Assembly (NCBI GenBank): GCA_900548615.1
Contig: URKW01000051.1
Location: 1-16,145 of the forward strand
Direction: 5' to 3'
DNA from: an uncultured Eubacteriales bacterium
GTDB lineage: Bacteria > Bacillota > Clostridia > Oscillospirales > Oscillospiraceae
DNA length: 16,145 nt
Shown here: one piece after another, positions 1-6,813 of the stretch
Layout of the letters: every line of letters begins with the position of its first letter
How positions within the stretch are numbered: position 1 is the stretch's first letter
Position numbers and translations under genes: made by a program
Notes under the pieces: generated by a model
Databases searched by the model: none
Told to the model about the DNA's origin: nothing
Seen by the model: the letters and a program-made list of their open reading frames with translations, nothing else

Positions 1-22
1 GCAGGTTTAAGTTGTCCTTTTG

Positions 23-69
23 GGTACTTTTGGGACAACGGCCAAAAGTACCTCGCGCTCGAAAGCGCG
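23..69. other. Two hairpins downstream of purA
   Basis: GGTACTTTTGG (23-33) and CCAAAAGTACC (42-52) form a perfect 11-bp stem. CGCGCT (54-59) and AGCGCG (64-69) form a second stem that gives a UUCG loop in the purA transcript. GTTGTCC (11-17) can alternatively pair with GGACAAC (33-39). Neither hairpin has a proper U-run on the minus strand, so they are only possible purA 3'-end structures; the first may belong to a dispersed repeat. Confidence 0.45.
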
Positions 70-77
70 AAACATTT

Positions 78-1352
78 TTATCTAACGATCAAGCTCTCCC
101 GCTCGGCGCCCACGGACACATAGCCGATGTGGCAGCCGATGGCCTGCTCCACGTACTCCACGTACTCACGGGCGGCCTGAGGCAGCTCCTCCCACGTCCG
201 TGCGCCGGAAATGTCGCACAGCCAGCCGGGACGGTACTCCATCACAGGCTTGGCCTTTTCCAGCAGGGCGGGGAAGGGGAACTCGCGGGTGATCTGGCCG
301 TCGATCTCATAGGCGGCGCAGACGGGGATCTCGGTCATATAGCTGAGGATATCCAGCTTGGTCAGGGCGATATTCGTCGCGCCCTGCACCTCTACGCCGT
401 AGCGGGTGGCTACCAGATCGATGGGGCCTACCCGGCGGGCACGGCCGGTCTTGGCGCCGTATTCGGCGCCCACCTCGCGGAGCTTCTCCGCGTCGGGGCC
501 GAACCACTCGCAGGTGAAGGGGCCTTCGCCCACGCAGGAGGAATAGGCCTTCACCACGCCCACCACCTGGTCGATCCTGGCCGTGGGCAGTCCCGCGCCT
601 ACAGGGGCGTAGGCAGCGATGGTGTTGGAGGAGGTGGTGTAGGGATAGATGCCGTAGTCCAGATCACGCAGCGCACCCAGCTGCCCCTCGAACAGGATGG
701 ACTTGCCCTCCTCCTGGGCCTTGCGGAGATAGCGGCCGGTGTCGGCCACATAGGGGCGCACCTGCGCGGCGTAGGTGTCCAGCCACGCCGTCAGTTCCTC
801 CATGGTATAGCCCTTTGCGCCGTAGACCTTCTGGAGGATCAGGTTTTTCCACTCCAGCAGATCCTGCAAATGGGCCTTCAGGTGGTCGGGATACAGCAGC
901 TCACCGGCCTGAACGGTCTTTTTCTGGTACTTGTCGGAATAGAACGGAGCGATGCCCTGCTTGGTGGAGCCGTACATCTTGTCCTTCAGGCGGGCCTCCT
1001 CCAGCGCGTCCTGCTCCCGGTGCCACGGCAGCAGCAGGGAAGCCCGATGGCTGACCATCAGATTCTCCGGAGAGATGCTGACGCCTGCGGCGCGGAGCGT
1101 CTCCATCTCCTGCACCAGATTTTCGCAGTCCAGCGCCACGCCGTTGCCCAGAATGTTCATCACGCCGCCGCGGAAAATGCCGGAGGGCAGCAGGTGCAGG
1201 GCAAATTTGCCCATGTCGTTGATGACGGTGTGGCCCGCGTTGCCGCCGCCCTGATACCGTACCACTACGTCATATTGCTCCGTCAGGTAGTCCACCATGC
1301 GGCCCTTACCCTCGTCGCCCCAGTTGATGCCTACGATCGCGCAATTCGCCAT
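78..1352 (-). CDS. purA: Adenylosuccinate synthase
   Basis: Encodes a 424-residue enzyme that joins IMP and aspartate using GTP to make adenylosuccinate, the first committed step from IMP to AMP; cytosolic. Seen: the N-terminal phosphate-binding loop WGDEGKG at residues 11-17 (Asp13 is the family's catalytic acid), GGGNAGHTV with His41, and the GRARRVGP and LTKLDIL segments in the C-terminal half that correspond to the IMP/GTP-binding parts. Length is normal for the family (about 425-430). The start is fixed by an AGGAGG at 1362-1367, ten bases upstream of the ATG. It stands alone, is divergent from the next operon, and has a good promoter at 1403-1431. Several segments are divergent from the textbook bacterial form (for example RRVGPIDLVATRYG where RRCGWFDAV is usual), but all core motifs are present. 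Identification is secure. Confidence 0.96.
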   Translation of the reverse strand: MANCAIVGINWGDEGKGRMVDYLTEQYDVVVRYQGGGNAGHTVINDMGKFALHLLPSGIFRGGVMNILGNGVALDCENLVQEMETLRAAGVSISPENLMVSHRASLLLPWHREQDALEEARLKDKMYGSTKQGIAPFYSDKYQKKTVQAGELLYPDHLKAHLQDLLEWKNLILQKVYGAKGYTMEELTAWLDTYAAQVRPYVADTGRYLRKAQEEGKSILFEGQLGALRDLDYGIYPYTTSSNTIAAYAPVGAGLPTARIDQVVGVVKAYSSCVGEGPFTCEWFGPDAEKLREVGAEYGAKTGRARRVGPIDLVATRYGVEVQGATNIALTKLDILSYMTEIPVCAAYEIDGQITREFPFPALLEKAKPVMEYRPGWLCDISGARTWEELPQAAREYVEYVEQAIGCHIGYVSVGAERESLIVR

Positions 1353-1402
1353 TGTTCGCTGCCTCCTATTATATAATGTGTGCTCAAAATAAACAACGGC
1401 TT

Positions 1403-1431
1403 ATTATAGCCACATTGAACTGATAAGTAAA
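1403..1431 (-). promoter_or_regulatory. SigA-type promoter of purA
   Basis: On the minus strand, a -35-like TTTACT (1426-1431) is followed by a 17-bp spacer and a perfect TATAAT (1403-1408). This lies about 50 bases upstream of the purA start, in an AT-rich stretch unlike the surrounding GC-rich DNA. I saw no convincing purine riboswitch or PurR-box pair, so regulation is unknown. Confidence 0.7.
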
Positions 1432-1497
1432 GTATCCATTTGGTATATTTAAAATAAATTATACTTATGACAAATTTGCCGCTTCTGCAACAAAATC

Positions 1498-1526
1498 TTG
1501 CCATATCCGCCGGTATGTGCTATGCT
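1498..1526 (+). promoter_or_regulatory. Extended -10 promoter of the HAD-to-coaD operon
   Basis: TTGCCA (1498-1503) and TATGCT (1521-1526) are separated by 17 bp, with a TGC extended -10 element directly before the -10. It lies 35 bases upstream of the HAD gene start and is divergent from the purA promoter. An overlapping TATACT at 1528-1533 lacks a matching -35. Confidence 0.6.
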
Positions 1527-1561
1527 GTATACTGTATTGGTATCGAAAGGGGGGGAGCGCC

Positions 1562-2365
1562 ATGGCGTCGCTGGCGGAAAAGCGGCTTTTTTTGCTGGAC
1601 ATGGACGGCACCCTCTATCTGGACGACTTTCTTTTCGACAAGGTGCCGGAGTTCCTCTCCCTCATCCGCCGACAGGGCGGACGGTACCTGTTTCTCACCA
1701 ACAACTCCTCCCGGGGCGTGGAGGGCTACGTCGCCAAGATGCGCCGTCTCGGCATCGAGACCACGCCGGAGGACTACCTTACCTCCGCCGACGCAGCCCA
1801 GCACACGCTGCTGACGGAGTTTCCGGGGCAGAGGTGCTACGTCTCCGGCACAGCATCGCTGAAGGCCCAGCTGGCCGGGGCTGGCGTTCCCATCACGGAC
1901 GCCCTGTCCGACGATATCGCGGTGCTCCTCAGCGGGTTTGACACGGAGCTGACCTTTCAAAAGCTGGAGGACAGCTGCATTCTCCTGAATCGGGGTGTGC
2001 CATGGCTGGCTACCAACCCGGATTGGGTGTGCCCCACGTGGTACGGCTCGGTGCCGGACTGCGGCAGCGTGTGCGAAATGCTGACACGGGCCACGGGGCG
2101 GAAGCCCCGCTTTCTGGGCAAGCCCCAGCCGGAGATGGTACATCTGGCGCTGCGGCGCACCGGTTTTGACCCCCGGCAGGCGGTCATCATCGGCGACCGG
2201 CTCTATACCGACGTGGCCTGCGGCGTCAACGCCGGGATTGACAGCATCTTCGTTCTCAGCGGAGAGGGTGTCATGGGCGACATTGTGAAATACCGCGTTA
2301 ACCCCACGTGGGTGTACGACAATATCGCGCAGATATATCAACAACTGAAGGAGAACCGCGTATGA
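1562..2365 (+). CDS. HAD-IIA (NagD-like) sugar-phosphate phosphatase
   Basis: A 267-residue HAD-superfamily phosphohydrolase of subclass IIA (NagD / 4-nitrophenylphosphatase type), expected to dephosphorylate small phosphorylated metabolites in the cytosol. Seen: motif I DMDGTLYL with the nucleophile Asp13 and acid Asp15; motif II FLTNNSS with Thr46; the GKPQPEM lysine (Lys187) of motif III; and motif IV GDRLYTDV with Asp212 and Asp217. The C2-type cap between residues about 75 and 180 fits the family. The in-frame ATG at 1517 is rejected because it overlaps the promoter; the ATG at 1562 has AAAGGGGGGGAG just upstream. It is first in an operon and its stop overlaps the next start (ATGA at 2362). 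The substrate cannot be read from sequence; a neighbouring glycerophosphodiesterase makes glycerol phosphates one possibility. Confidence 0.88.
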   Translation: MASLAEKRLFLLDMDGTLYLDDFLFDKVPEFLSLIRRQGGRYLFLTNNSSRGVEGYVAKMRRLGIETTPEDYLTSADAAQHTLLTEFPGQRCYVSGTASLKAQLAGAGVPITDALSDDIAVLLSGFDTELTFQKLEDSCILLNRGVPWLATNPDWVCPTWYGSVPDCGSVCEMLTRATGRKPRFLGKPQPEMVHLALRRTGFDPRQAVIIGDRLYTDVACGVNAGIDSIFVLSGEGVMGDIVKYRVNPTWVYDNIAQIYQQLKENRV

Positions 2366-3927
2366 AGCTGAACTACAAACGCACCATTCTGGTGGGCTTT
2401 GCCTTTTTCCTGATCTGCGCCTTCTGGCAGGCCTATGACAACACCATTCCCCTGATTCTGACCAACAAATTCGGCATGAGCCAGACCTGGTCGGGCATCA
2501 TCATGGCGGCGGACAATGTGCTGGCGCTGTTTATGCTGCCGCTGTTCGGCGCGATTTCCGATAAATGCAGCCACAAAAAGGGACGGCGTACGCCCTTTAT
2601 CGTGATGGGTACGCTGATCGCCGCCGTGGCGCTGATCTGTCTCAGCTTTATCGACAACGCCCAGCTGAAGCATCTGGGCGACGCCGCACGGATCGACGAT
2701 CCCGCCGCCCTGTCCGCCATCTATGAAAGTCAGGCGGACGAGCAGCTGATTACCCCTCACGGGGAGAGGTTCGTGCTGTCGGAGAAGTTCACGGAGGAGG
2801 AATTCACCGCCATCCGCAGCCAGCTCACCGACGAGAGCGGCAAGACCGTCACCAATCCCGACTACACCAACTACGTGACCCCGGCCCGGCAGGCCTACGC
2901 CTGGCATGTGACGGCGGCGCATCCCGCCACGCTGGGGTTCTTCATCGCTGTGCTGCTGGTGATTCTGGTAGCCATGGCCACCTTCCGCTCTCCGGCGGTG
3001 GCGCTGATGCCGGACGTGACCATGAAGCCGCTGCGCTCCAAGGCCAACGCCGTCATCAACCTGATGGGCAGCGCCGGCGGTATTCTGGTGCTGGCGCTGG
3101 GCATGGCGTTCGCCACCGCGTCGGTACACAACGCACTGATGAGCTACACCGCCTATTTCGCGGTGATCGCCGCCATTATGCTGGCGGCGCTGGTGATCTT
3201 CATTCTCACCGTGCGCGAGGTGGAGTGGGCCCAGCAGATGCAGCGCGACAGCGTGGAATACGGTGTGGAGGACACGGCGGAGGACGGCGCGTCCCCGCAG
3301 GAGGAGCGGAAGCTGACCCGCGGCGAGGTGAAGTCCCTCATTTTCATTCTGCTGAGTATCGTGCTGTGGTTCTTCGGCTATAATGCCGTCACCAGCAAGT
3401 ACTCCGTGTACGCCAGCAACATCCTGCATAAAGACTATAACCTGACCCTCATCATCGCTCAGGCGGCGGCCATCGTGGCCTATCTGCCGGTGGGTGTGAT
3501 CTCCAGCAGGGTGGGCCGCAAGCGGGCCATTCAGACGGGCGTTATCCTACTGACCGTGGCCTTCGGCGTGGCGGGCTTCCTCCACGCGGAGAGCCCCACG
3601 CTGCTGATGAACGCCATGTTCGCCCTGGCGGGCATCGCGTGGGCCACCATCAACGTGAACTCCTTCCCCATGGTGGTGGAGCTGTCCAGCGGCGGCAGCG
3701 TGGGCAAGTACACCGGCTTTTACTACACCGCCTCCATGGCGGCGCAGGTGGCCACCCCCATGCTGTCCGGCCTTTTGATGGACAAGTGGGGTATGCGGGT
3801 GCTGTTCCCCTATGCCACGGTGTTCGTGGCGCTGGCCTTTGCCACCATGCTGATGGTGCACCACGGCGACAGCAAGCCCCAGATGAAGCTGGGACTGGAA
3901 GCATTACAAGATTCGGAGATGGATTGA
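2362..3927 (+). CDS. MFS transporter, SLC45/sugar-carrier-like, with large extracellular loop
   Basis: A 521-residue polytopic membrane protein of the major facilitator superfamily. Hydrophobic segments begin at residues about 8-28, 45-65 and 78-97 and continue through the protein, consistent with 12 helices. The basic loop DKCSHKKGRR (68-76) after TM2 and the matching SSRVGRKRA in the second half are the classic MFS loop-2/loop-8 motifs. FRSPAVALMPDV and PLRSKANAVINLMGS (208-237) resemble the sugar-cation symporter-like SLC45 group; this subgroup call is from memory. A hydrophilic insert of about 90 residues (97-188) separates TM3 and TM4 and should be extracellular; another acidic stretch (295-320) is the central cytosolic loop. 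Translation starts at the ATG overlapping the HAD stop, with AAGGAG at 2348-2353. Substrate unknown. Confidence 0.85.
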   Translation: MKLNYKRTILVGFAFFLICAFWQAYDNTIPLILTNKFGMSQTWSGIIMAADNVLALFMLPLFGAISDKCSHKKGRRTPFIVMGTLIAAVALICLSFIDNAQLKHLGDAARIDDPAALSAIYESQADEQLITPHGERFVLSEKFTEEEFTAIRSQLTDESGKTVTNPDYTNYVTPARQAYAWHVTAAHPATLGFFIAVLLVILVAMATFRSPAVALMPDVTMKPLRSKANAVINLMGSAGGILVLALGMAFATASVHNALMSYTAYFAVIAAIMLAALVIFILTVREVEWAQQMQRDSVEYGVEDTAEDGASPQEERKLTRGEVKSLIFILLSIVLWFFGYNAVTSKYSVYASNILHKDYNLTLIIAQAAAIVAYLPVGVISSRVGRKRAIQTGVILLTVAFGVAGFLHAESPTLLMNAMFALAGIAWATINVNSFPMVVELSSGGSVGKYTGFYYTASMAAQVATPMLSGLLMDKWGMRVLFPYATVFVALAFATMLMVHHGDSKPQMKLGLEALQDSEMD

Positions 3928-3928
3928 T

Positions 3929-4765
3929 ATGACACTGATTTGGATCCTTTTGGGCATTGTTGTCCTGATTTTTCTGCTGTATCTTCTGTGCCTGCGGTGT
4001 GACCGCCGCCGGGACTGGAAGAAGCTCCGGGGCTGGCGCTATGCCCACCGGGGCTTCCACGACAAGCCCCGCATTCCGGAGAACTCCCTCCCCGCCTTCA
4101 AGCGGGCGGTGCAGTGCGGCTTCGGCGCGGAGCTGGACGTGCATCTGATGAAGGACGGCCATCTGGCGGTGATCCACGACGCATCCCTGAAGCGCACGGC
4201 AGGCGCGGATGTGCTGGTGGAGGATCTGACGGCGGAGGAGCTGCGGCAGTACACGCTGGAGGGCACCGAGTACCACATCCCGCTGCTGGAGGAGGTGCTG
4301 CCCATCTTTGCCGGAAAAGCGCCGCTGATCGTGGAGCTGAAGGCGGAGCGGGGCAATGCCGAAGCGCTGGCGGCGGCTGCCTGCAAGCTGCTGGACAAGT
4401 ACAAGGTGGACTACTGCGTGGAGTCCTTTGACCCCCGGTGTCTCATGTGGCTGTGGCAGAACCGGCCCGACGTGGTGCGGGGACAGCTCAGCGAGAACTT
4501 TGCCCGCCACGGCGACGGGAAAGACCTGCCCGGCGCGGTGCGCTGGGTGCTGAGCAATCTGCTGCTGAACTGCCGCACACGGCCCGCCTTCATCGCCTAC
4601 CGGTTCGAGGATCGGGACAGCCTGTCGCTGAAGCTGTGCCGCAGCCTGTACGGCGCGCAGGAGTTCAGCTGGACCATCCGCAGCAGGGAGGACATGGCCG
4701 CCGCCGAGGAAGCCGGCGCACTGGTCATTTTTGAACGCTTCGACCCAAGGGAGGGCAACAAATGA
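3929..4765 (+). CDS. Membrane-anchored glycerophosphodiester phosphodiesterase
   Basis: A 278-residue GDPD-family enzyme that hydrolyses glycerophosphodiesters to glycerol 3-phosphate and an alcohol (lipid-headgroup salvage or turnover). An N-terminal hydrophobic helix (residues 3-22) followed by arginines and a CxxC-like pair looks like a membrane anchor. The TIM-barrel signature is present in order: AHRGFHD (His40, Arg41), PENS (Glu51), ELDVH (Glu68, Asp70), VIHDASLKRT (His83, the second catalytic histidine) and VELKAE (Glu136). The start is one base after the MFS stop, with GGAG at 3915-3918; the stop overlaps the rsmD start (ATGA at 4762). Whether the catalytic domain faces in or out is not certain: the positive residues after the helix suggest an inside C-terminus, although related enzymes are often exported. 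Confidence 0.88.
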   Translation: MTLIWILLGIVVLIFLLYLLCLRCDRRRDWKKLRGWRYAHRGFHDKPRIPENSLPAFKRAVQCGFGAELDVHLMKDGHLAVIHDASLKRTAGADVLVEDLTAEELRQYTLEGTEYHIPLLEEVLPIFAGKAPLIVELKAERGNAEALAAAACKLLDKYKVDYCVESFDPRCLMWLWQNRPDVVRGQLSENFARHGDGKDLPGAVRWVLSNLLLNCRTRPAFIAYRFEDRDSLSLKLCRSLYGAQEFSWTIRSREDMAAAEEAGALVIFERFDPREGNK

Positions 4766-5319
4766 GAGTCATCACCGGAACGGCACGGGGCCGCCGGCTG
4801 AAGGAGCTGGAGGGCATGGAGACCCGTCCCACCACCGACAAGGTAAAGGAGAGCCTGTTCTCCATCATCCAGTTTGATATCGAGGGGCGGCGGGTGCTGG
4901 ACCTGTTCGCCGGCACCGGCCAGCTGGGCATCGAGGCCCTGAGCCGCGGCGCAAAGCAGTGCGTGTTCATCGACCAGCGCAACGACGCGGTGAAGCTGAT
5001 CCGGGAGAATTTACAGGTCTGCGGCCTGACGGACAGCGCCGTTGTCCGCAGCGGCGATGCCATGGCCTATCTGAAAAGCGGCGAAAAGTTCGACCTGATC
5101 TTTCTCGATCCCCCCTACGCCTCCGGCCTGCTGGTCAAGGCGCTGGAGGATATTGCGGCATTTGACATTTGCCGCGAACATGGTATAATTGTGGCGGAAA
5201 GCGCCGTGGAGACGGAATTGCCGGCGCTTGCGCCCCCTTATTCGCTGTATCGTCAGTACCGGTATGGCAAGATCAAGCTGAGCGTCTATCACCGCAGCGG
5301 AAACGAGGACACCCTATGA
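4762..5319 (+). CDS. rsmD: 16S rRNA (guanine(966)-N(2))-methyltransferase
   Basis: A 185-residue class I SAM-dependent methyltransferase that methylates G966 (E. coli numbering) of 16S rRNA during 30S assembly. Seen: the N-terminal RsmD signature RVITGTARGRRL and TRPTTDKVKESLF (residues 2-33), the SAM-binding motif LDLFAGTGQLGIEALSRGA (46-64), and the catalytic DPPY at 116-119 (LIFLDPPYASG). Length matches the family (about 180-200). A GGGAGGG ribosome binding site lies inside the end of the upstream gene, and the start codon overlaps the GDPD stop. Its stop overlaps the coaD start (ATGA at 5316). The rsmD-coaD pairing is a long-standing arrangement in Firmicutes and supports both calls. Confidence 0.95.
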   Translation: MRVITGTARGRRLKELEGMETRPTTDKVKESLFSIIQFDIEGRRVLDLFAGTGQLGIEALSRGAKQCVFIDQRNDAVKLIRENLQVCGLTDSAVVRSGDAMAYLKSGEKFDLIFLDPPYASGLLVKALEDIAAFDICREHGIIVAESAVETELPALAPPYSLYRQYRYGKIKLSVYHRSGNEDTL

Positions 5320-5798
5320 AGATCGCCATCTATCCCGGCAGCTTTGACCCCATCACACTGGGTCATCTGGACATTCTCAGCCGGGCCGCCCGGTGCTTTG
5401 ACAAGGTTTACATGTGCGTCATGGTCAACTGCGAGAAGAAGCAGCCCATGTTTTCTCAGGAGAAGCGGCTGGAGCTGATCCGCCGCTCCATCGCCCATAT
5501 CCCCAATGCCGAGGCGGAGCTGTTCTCCGGCCTGCTGGCGGATTACGCTCGCCAGAAAAACGCCCACATCATCGTCAAGGGCGTGCGGAATATCACGGAT
5601 TTTGATTCCGAAATGCAGATGGCCCGGATCAACCAGGGCATCGAGCCGGAGCTGGAGACGCTGCTGCTGCCCGCCCGCGCGGAGTTCGAGCATTTCAGCT
5701 CCACCATGGCCCGTGAGATGATCCGCTACGGCCAGCCCCTTACCAAATATGTACCCGCTCCGGTGGCGGAGGAATTGATGAAAGGATGTGACCACTGA
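5316..5798 (+). CDS. coaD: Phosphopantetheine adenylyltransferase
   Basis: A 160-residue enzyme of coenzyme A synthesis that transfers AMP from ATP to 4'-phosphopantetheine, giving dephospho-CoA. Seen: the nucleotidyltransferase motif GSFDPITLGHLD (residues 8-19) with the TxGH histidine at 17, the VKGVRNITDFDSE segment with Arg91, the EPELETLLLPA stretch, and the C-terminal SSTMARE (128-134) of the second nucleotide-binding motif. Length is exactly typical (about 160). The start is chosen at the ATG overlapping the rsmD stop; a longer reading frame from 5169 would lie inside rsmD and adds no homologous sequence. The start is well supported because the conserved motif begins at residue 8, as in other CoaD proteins. 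Confidence 0.96.
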   Translation: MKIAIYPGSFDPITLGHLDILSRAARCFDKVYMCVMVNCEKKQPMFSQEKRLELIRRSIAHIPNAEAELFSGLLADYARQKNAHIIVKGVRNITDFDSEMQMARINQGIEPELETLLLPARAEFEHFSSTMAREMIRYGQPLTKYVPAPVAEELMKGCDH

Positions 5799-5799
5799 C

Positions 5800-6333
5800 A
5801 TGGAGGAAAAGGACGTACAGCGATTGATCGACATGCTGTATAACATGATCGACGAGGCGAAAAGCGCCGCCTTCAGCGCCGAAAAATGCACCATCAACCG
5901 GGACGAGGCCCTGGATATTCTGGACGAGATGCGCTCCAAGCTGCCGCTGGAGCTGAAAAAGGCCAAGGAGCTGATCGCCGCCCGCAACGACTATGTGGCC
6001 GGCGCCAAGAAGGAAGTGGAAAAGATGATGCGTCAGGCGGAGCTGGACGCCAAGACCATCGTTTCCGAGAGCGAGGTCATTCAGCAGGCCCGCCAGAAGA
6101 GCGCCGATATCATCCACCGGGCCGAGGAGCGCAGCCGCGAGCTGTACCGCGTGGCCAACACCTATACCGAGGATGCCCTGCGCCGCACGGAGGAGGCCAT
6201 TCAGGCCGCCTTGTCCGAGGTGCAGACCTCCCGTTCCCAGTTCCGCTCCGCCTCGCAGGAGCAGATGCAGGCCGCCCAGGATCACCTGAAGCAGCAGGAG
6301 ACCCCGCCCCAGAAGCCTGCTGAGAATAAGTAA
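5800..6333 (+). CDS. Coiled-coil protein of unknown function downstream of coaD
   Basis: A 177-residue, strongly charged and almost wholly helical protein with no predicted membrane segment. Heptad-like spacing of hydrophobics runs through about residues 45-160, rich in Lys, Glu, Ala and Gln, ending in a proline-rich tail. Proteins of this type are often auto-annotated as ATPase or ATP-synthase b-subunit-like, or as DivIVA-like, because of the coiled coil. I see no Walker motif and no transmembrane helix, so neither ATPase nor b-subunit is supported. The ATG at 5800 is preferred over a GTG at 5788 because the SD-like AAAGGATGTGA (5782-5792) is well placed for the ATG and too close to the GTG. 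It is last in the operon, one base after the coaD stop, followed directly by a strong terminator. Function unknown; the position just before the division cluster makes a scaffold role conceivable. Confidence 0.8.
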   Translation: MEEKDVQRLIDMLYNMIDEAKSAAFSAEKCTINRDEALDILDEMRSKLPLELKKAKELIAARNDYVAGAKKEVEKMMRQAELDAKTIVSESEVIQQARQKSADIIHRAEERSRELYRVANTYTEDALRRTEEAIQAALSEVQTSRSQFRSASQEQMQAAQDHLKQQETPPQKPAENK

Positions 6334-6343
6334 ACCAAGCCGC

Positions 6344-6372
6344 AAGCGCTGCCCGTCGGGCAGCGCTTTTTT
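6344..6372 (+). terminator. Intrinsic terminator of the HAD-to-coaD operon
   Basis: A perfect 11-bp stem, AAGCGCTGCCC (6344-6354) and GGGCAGCGCTT (6358-6368), with a 3-base loop, runs into a T tract (6367-6372). It lies 10 bases after the stop of the coiled-coil gene. Classic Rho-independent terminator. Confidence 0.95.
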
Positions 6373-6392
6373 CGGGGCATGGCAACATATTC

Positions 6393-6422
6393 GTAGGGGC
6401 GGACGACTCTGTCCGCCCCTAC
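6393..6422. repeat. Intergenic palindrome (12-bp arms)
   Basis: GTAGGGGCGGAC (6393-6404) and GTCCGCCCCTAC (6411-6422) form a perfect inverted repeat around a 6-base centre. The GTAGGGGCGG core recurs in related form in other gaps of this window (for example CGTAGGGCGGGG near 14133), so it looks like a unit of a dispersed repeat family. There is no T-run, so it is not a typical terminator. Confidence 0.8.
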
Positions 6423-6454
6423 AACCGTTTTCCGTAACCCATCCGTCCACCGGG

Positions 6455-6541
6455 CGGGGCGATGTGGGCATCGCACCCTACGCAATCAACCAACGTAGCC
6501 GTCCGTAAACGGTGGCGGCATGTGGTCACCCCGCCCTACGG
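6455..6541. repeat. Dispersed intergenic repeat A, copy 1
   Basis: A block beginning CGGGGCGATGTGGGCATCG and ending CCCCGCCCTACG aligns end to end with 14031-14112. Shared blocks are (T)GTNGGCATCG, CCTACG, CAACCAACGTA, CCGTCCGTA and the terminal CGCCCTACG. It contains its own small hairpin, GCGATG/CATCGC around TGGG (6459-6474). No reading frame of interest. Probably a non-autonomous repeat. Confidence 0.75.
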
Positions 6542-6634
6542 AGGAAACCGCCCCTGTACCCTATTGTGAAAAACAACGACAATTCCGCATGAAATTTCTG
6601 CGTTTTGCACAAAAGTACTTATCTTGTAGGAACG
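6542..6634. other. Intergenic stretch with no recognised element
   Basis: This stretch sits between the repeat block and the tandem hairpins. I found no gene, no convincing promoter and no strong hairpin confined to it. An octamer at 6620-6627 can pair with the 5' arm of the downstream hairpin (see findings). An open frame crosses it and reaches the mraZ start, but it has no plausible protein features. Confidence 0.5.
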
Positions 6635-6672
6635 AAAATCCAAGACACAAGATATTGTGTCTTGGATTTTTT
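6635..6672. terminator. Perfect 16-bp hairpin, possibly a bidirectional terminator
   Basis: AAAATCCAAGACACAA (6635-6650) and TTGTGTCTTGGATTTT (6655-6670) form a perfect stem around the loop GATA, with As before it and six Ts at 6667-6672 after it. It could terminate in either direction and would insulate the mraZ promoter. The operon already has a terminator 260 bases upstream, so its purpose is unclear. Confidence 0.75.
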
Positions 6673-6674
6673 CA

Positions 6675-6694
6675 ACGTTTCAGAAGTGAAACGT
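6675..6694 (+). other. Second hairpin in tandem, 7-bp stem
   Basis: ACGTTTC (6675-6681) and GAAACGT (6688-6694) pair around AGAAGT, just 4 bases after the 16-bp hairpin, and are followed by GCGTTTTATT. It may be an accessory terminator hairpin or part of a structured RNA. Confidence 0.5.
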
Positions 6695-6774
6695 GCGTTT
6701 TATTCTGTCTCCGCTCTCAGGAAAATGCTGGAAAAACCACCGTGGAACCCTTGCCGCGACAGGGAAATTTCTCC

Positions 6775-6803
6775 TTGCAATCCTCTGCCGTTTTGGGTAT
6801 ACT
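6775..6803 (+). promoter_or_regulatory. SigA-type promoter of the mraZ/dcw cluster
   Basis: TTGCAA (6775-6780) and TATACT (6798-6803) are 17 bp apart. A start point near 6810 would give a leader of about 87 bases before the mraZ ATG. The GTGG array starts immediately downstream of it. Confidence 0.65.
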
Positions 6804-6813
6804 GAAAAACACG

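Noticed and set aside
12..1376. Long plus-strand open frame opposite purA
   Set aside because: It is a shadow of purA caused by high GC at third positions; it has no motifs, and the purA reading has full family motifs and an AGGAGG site.
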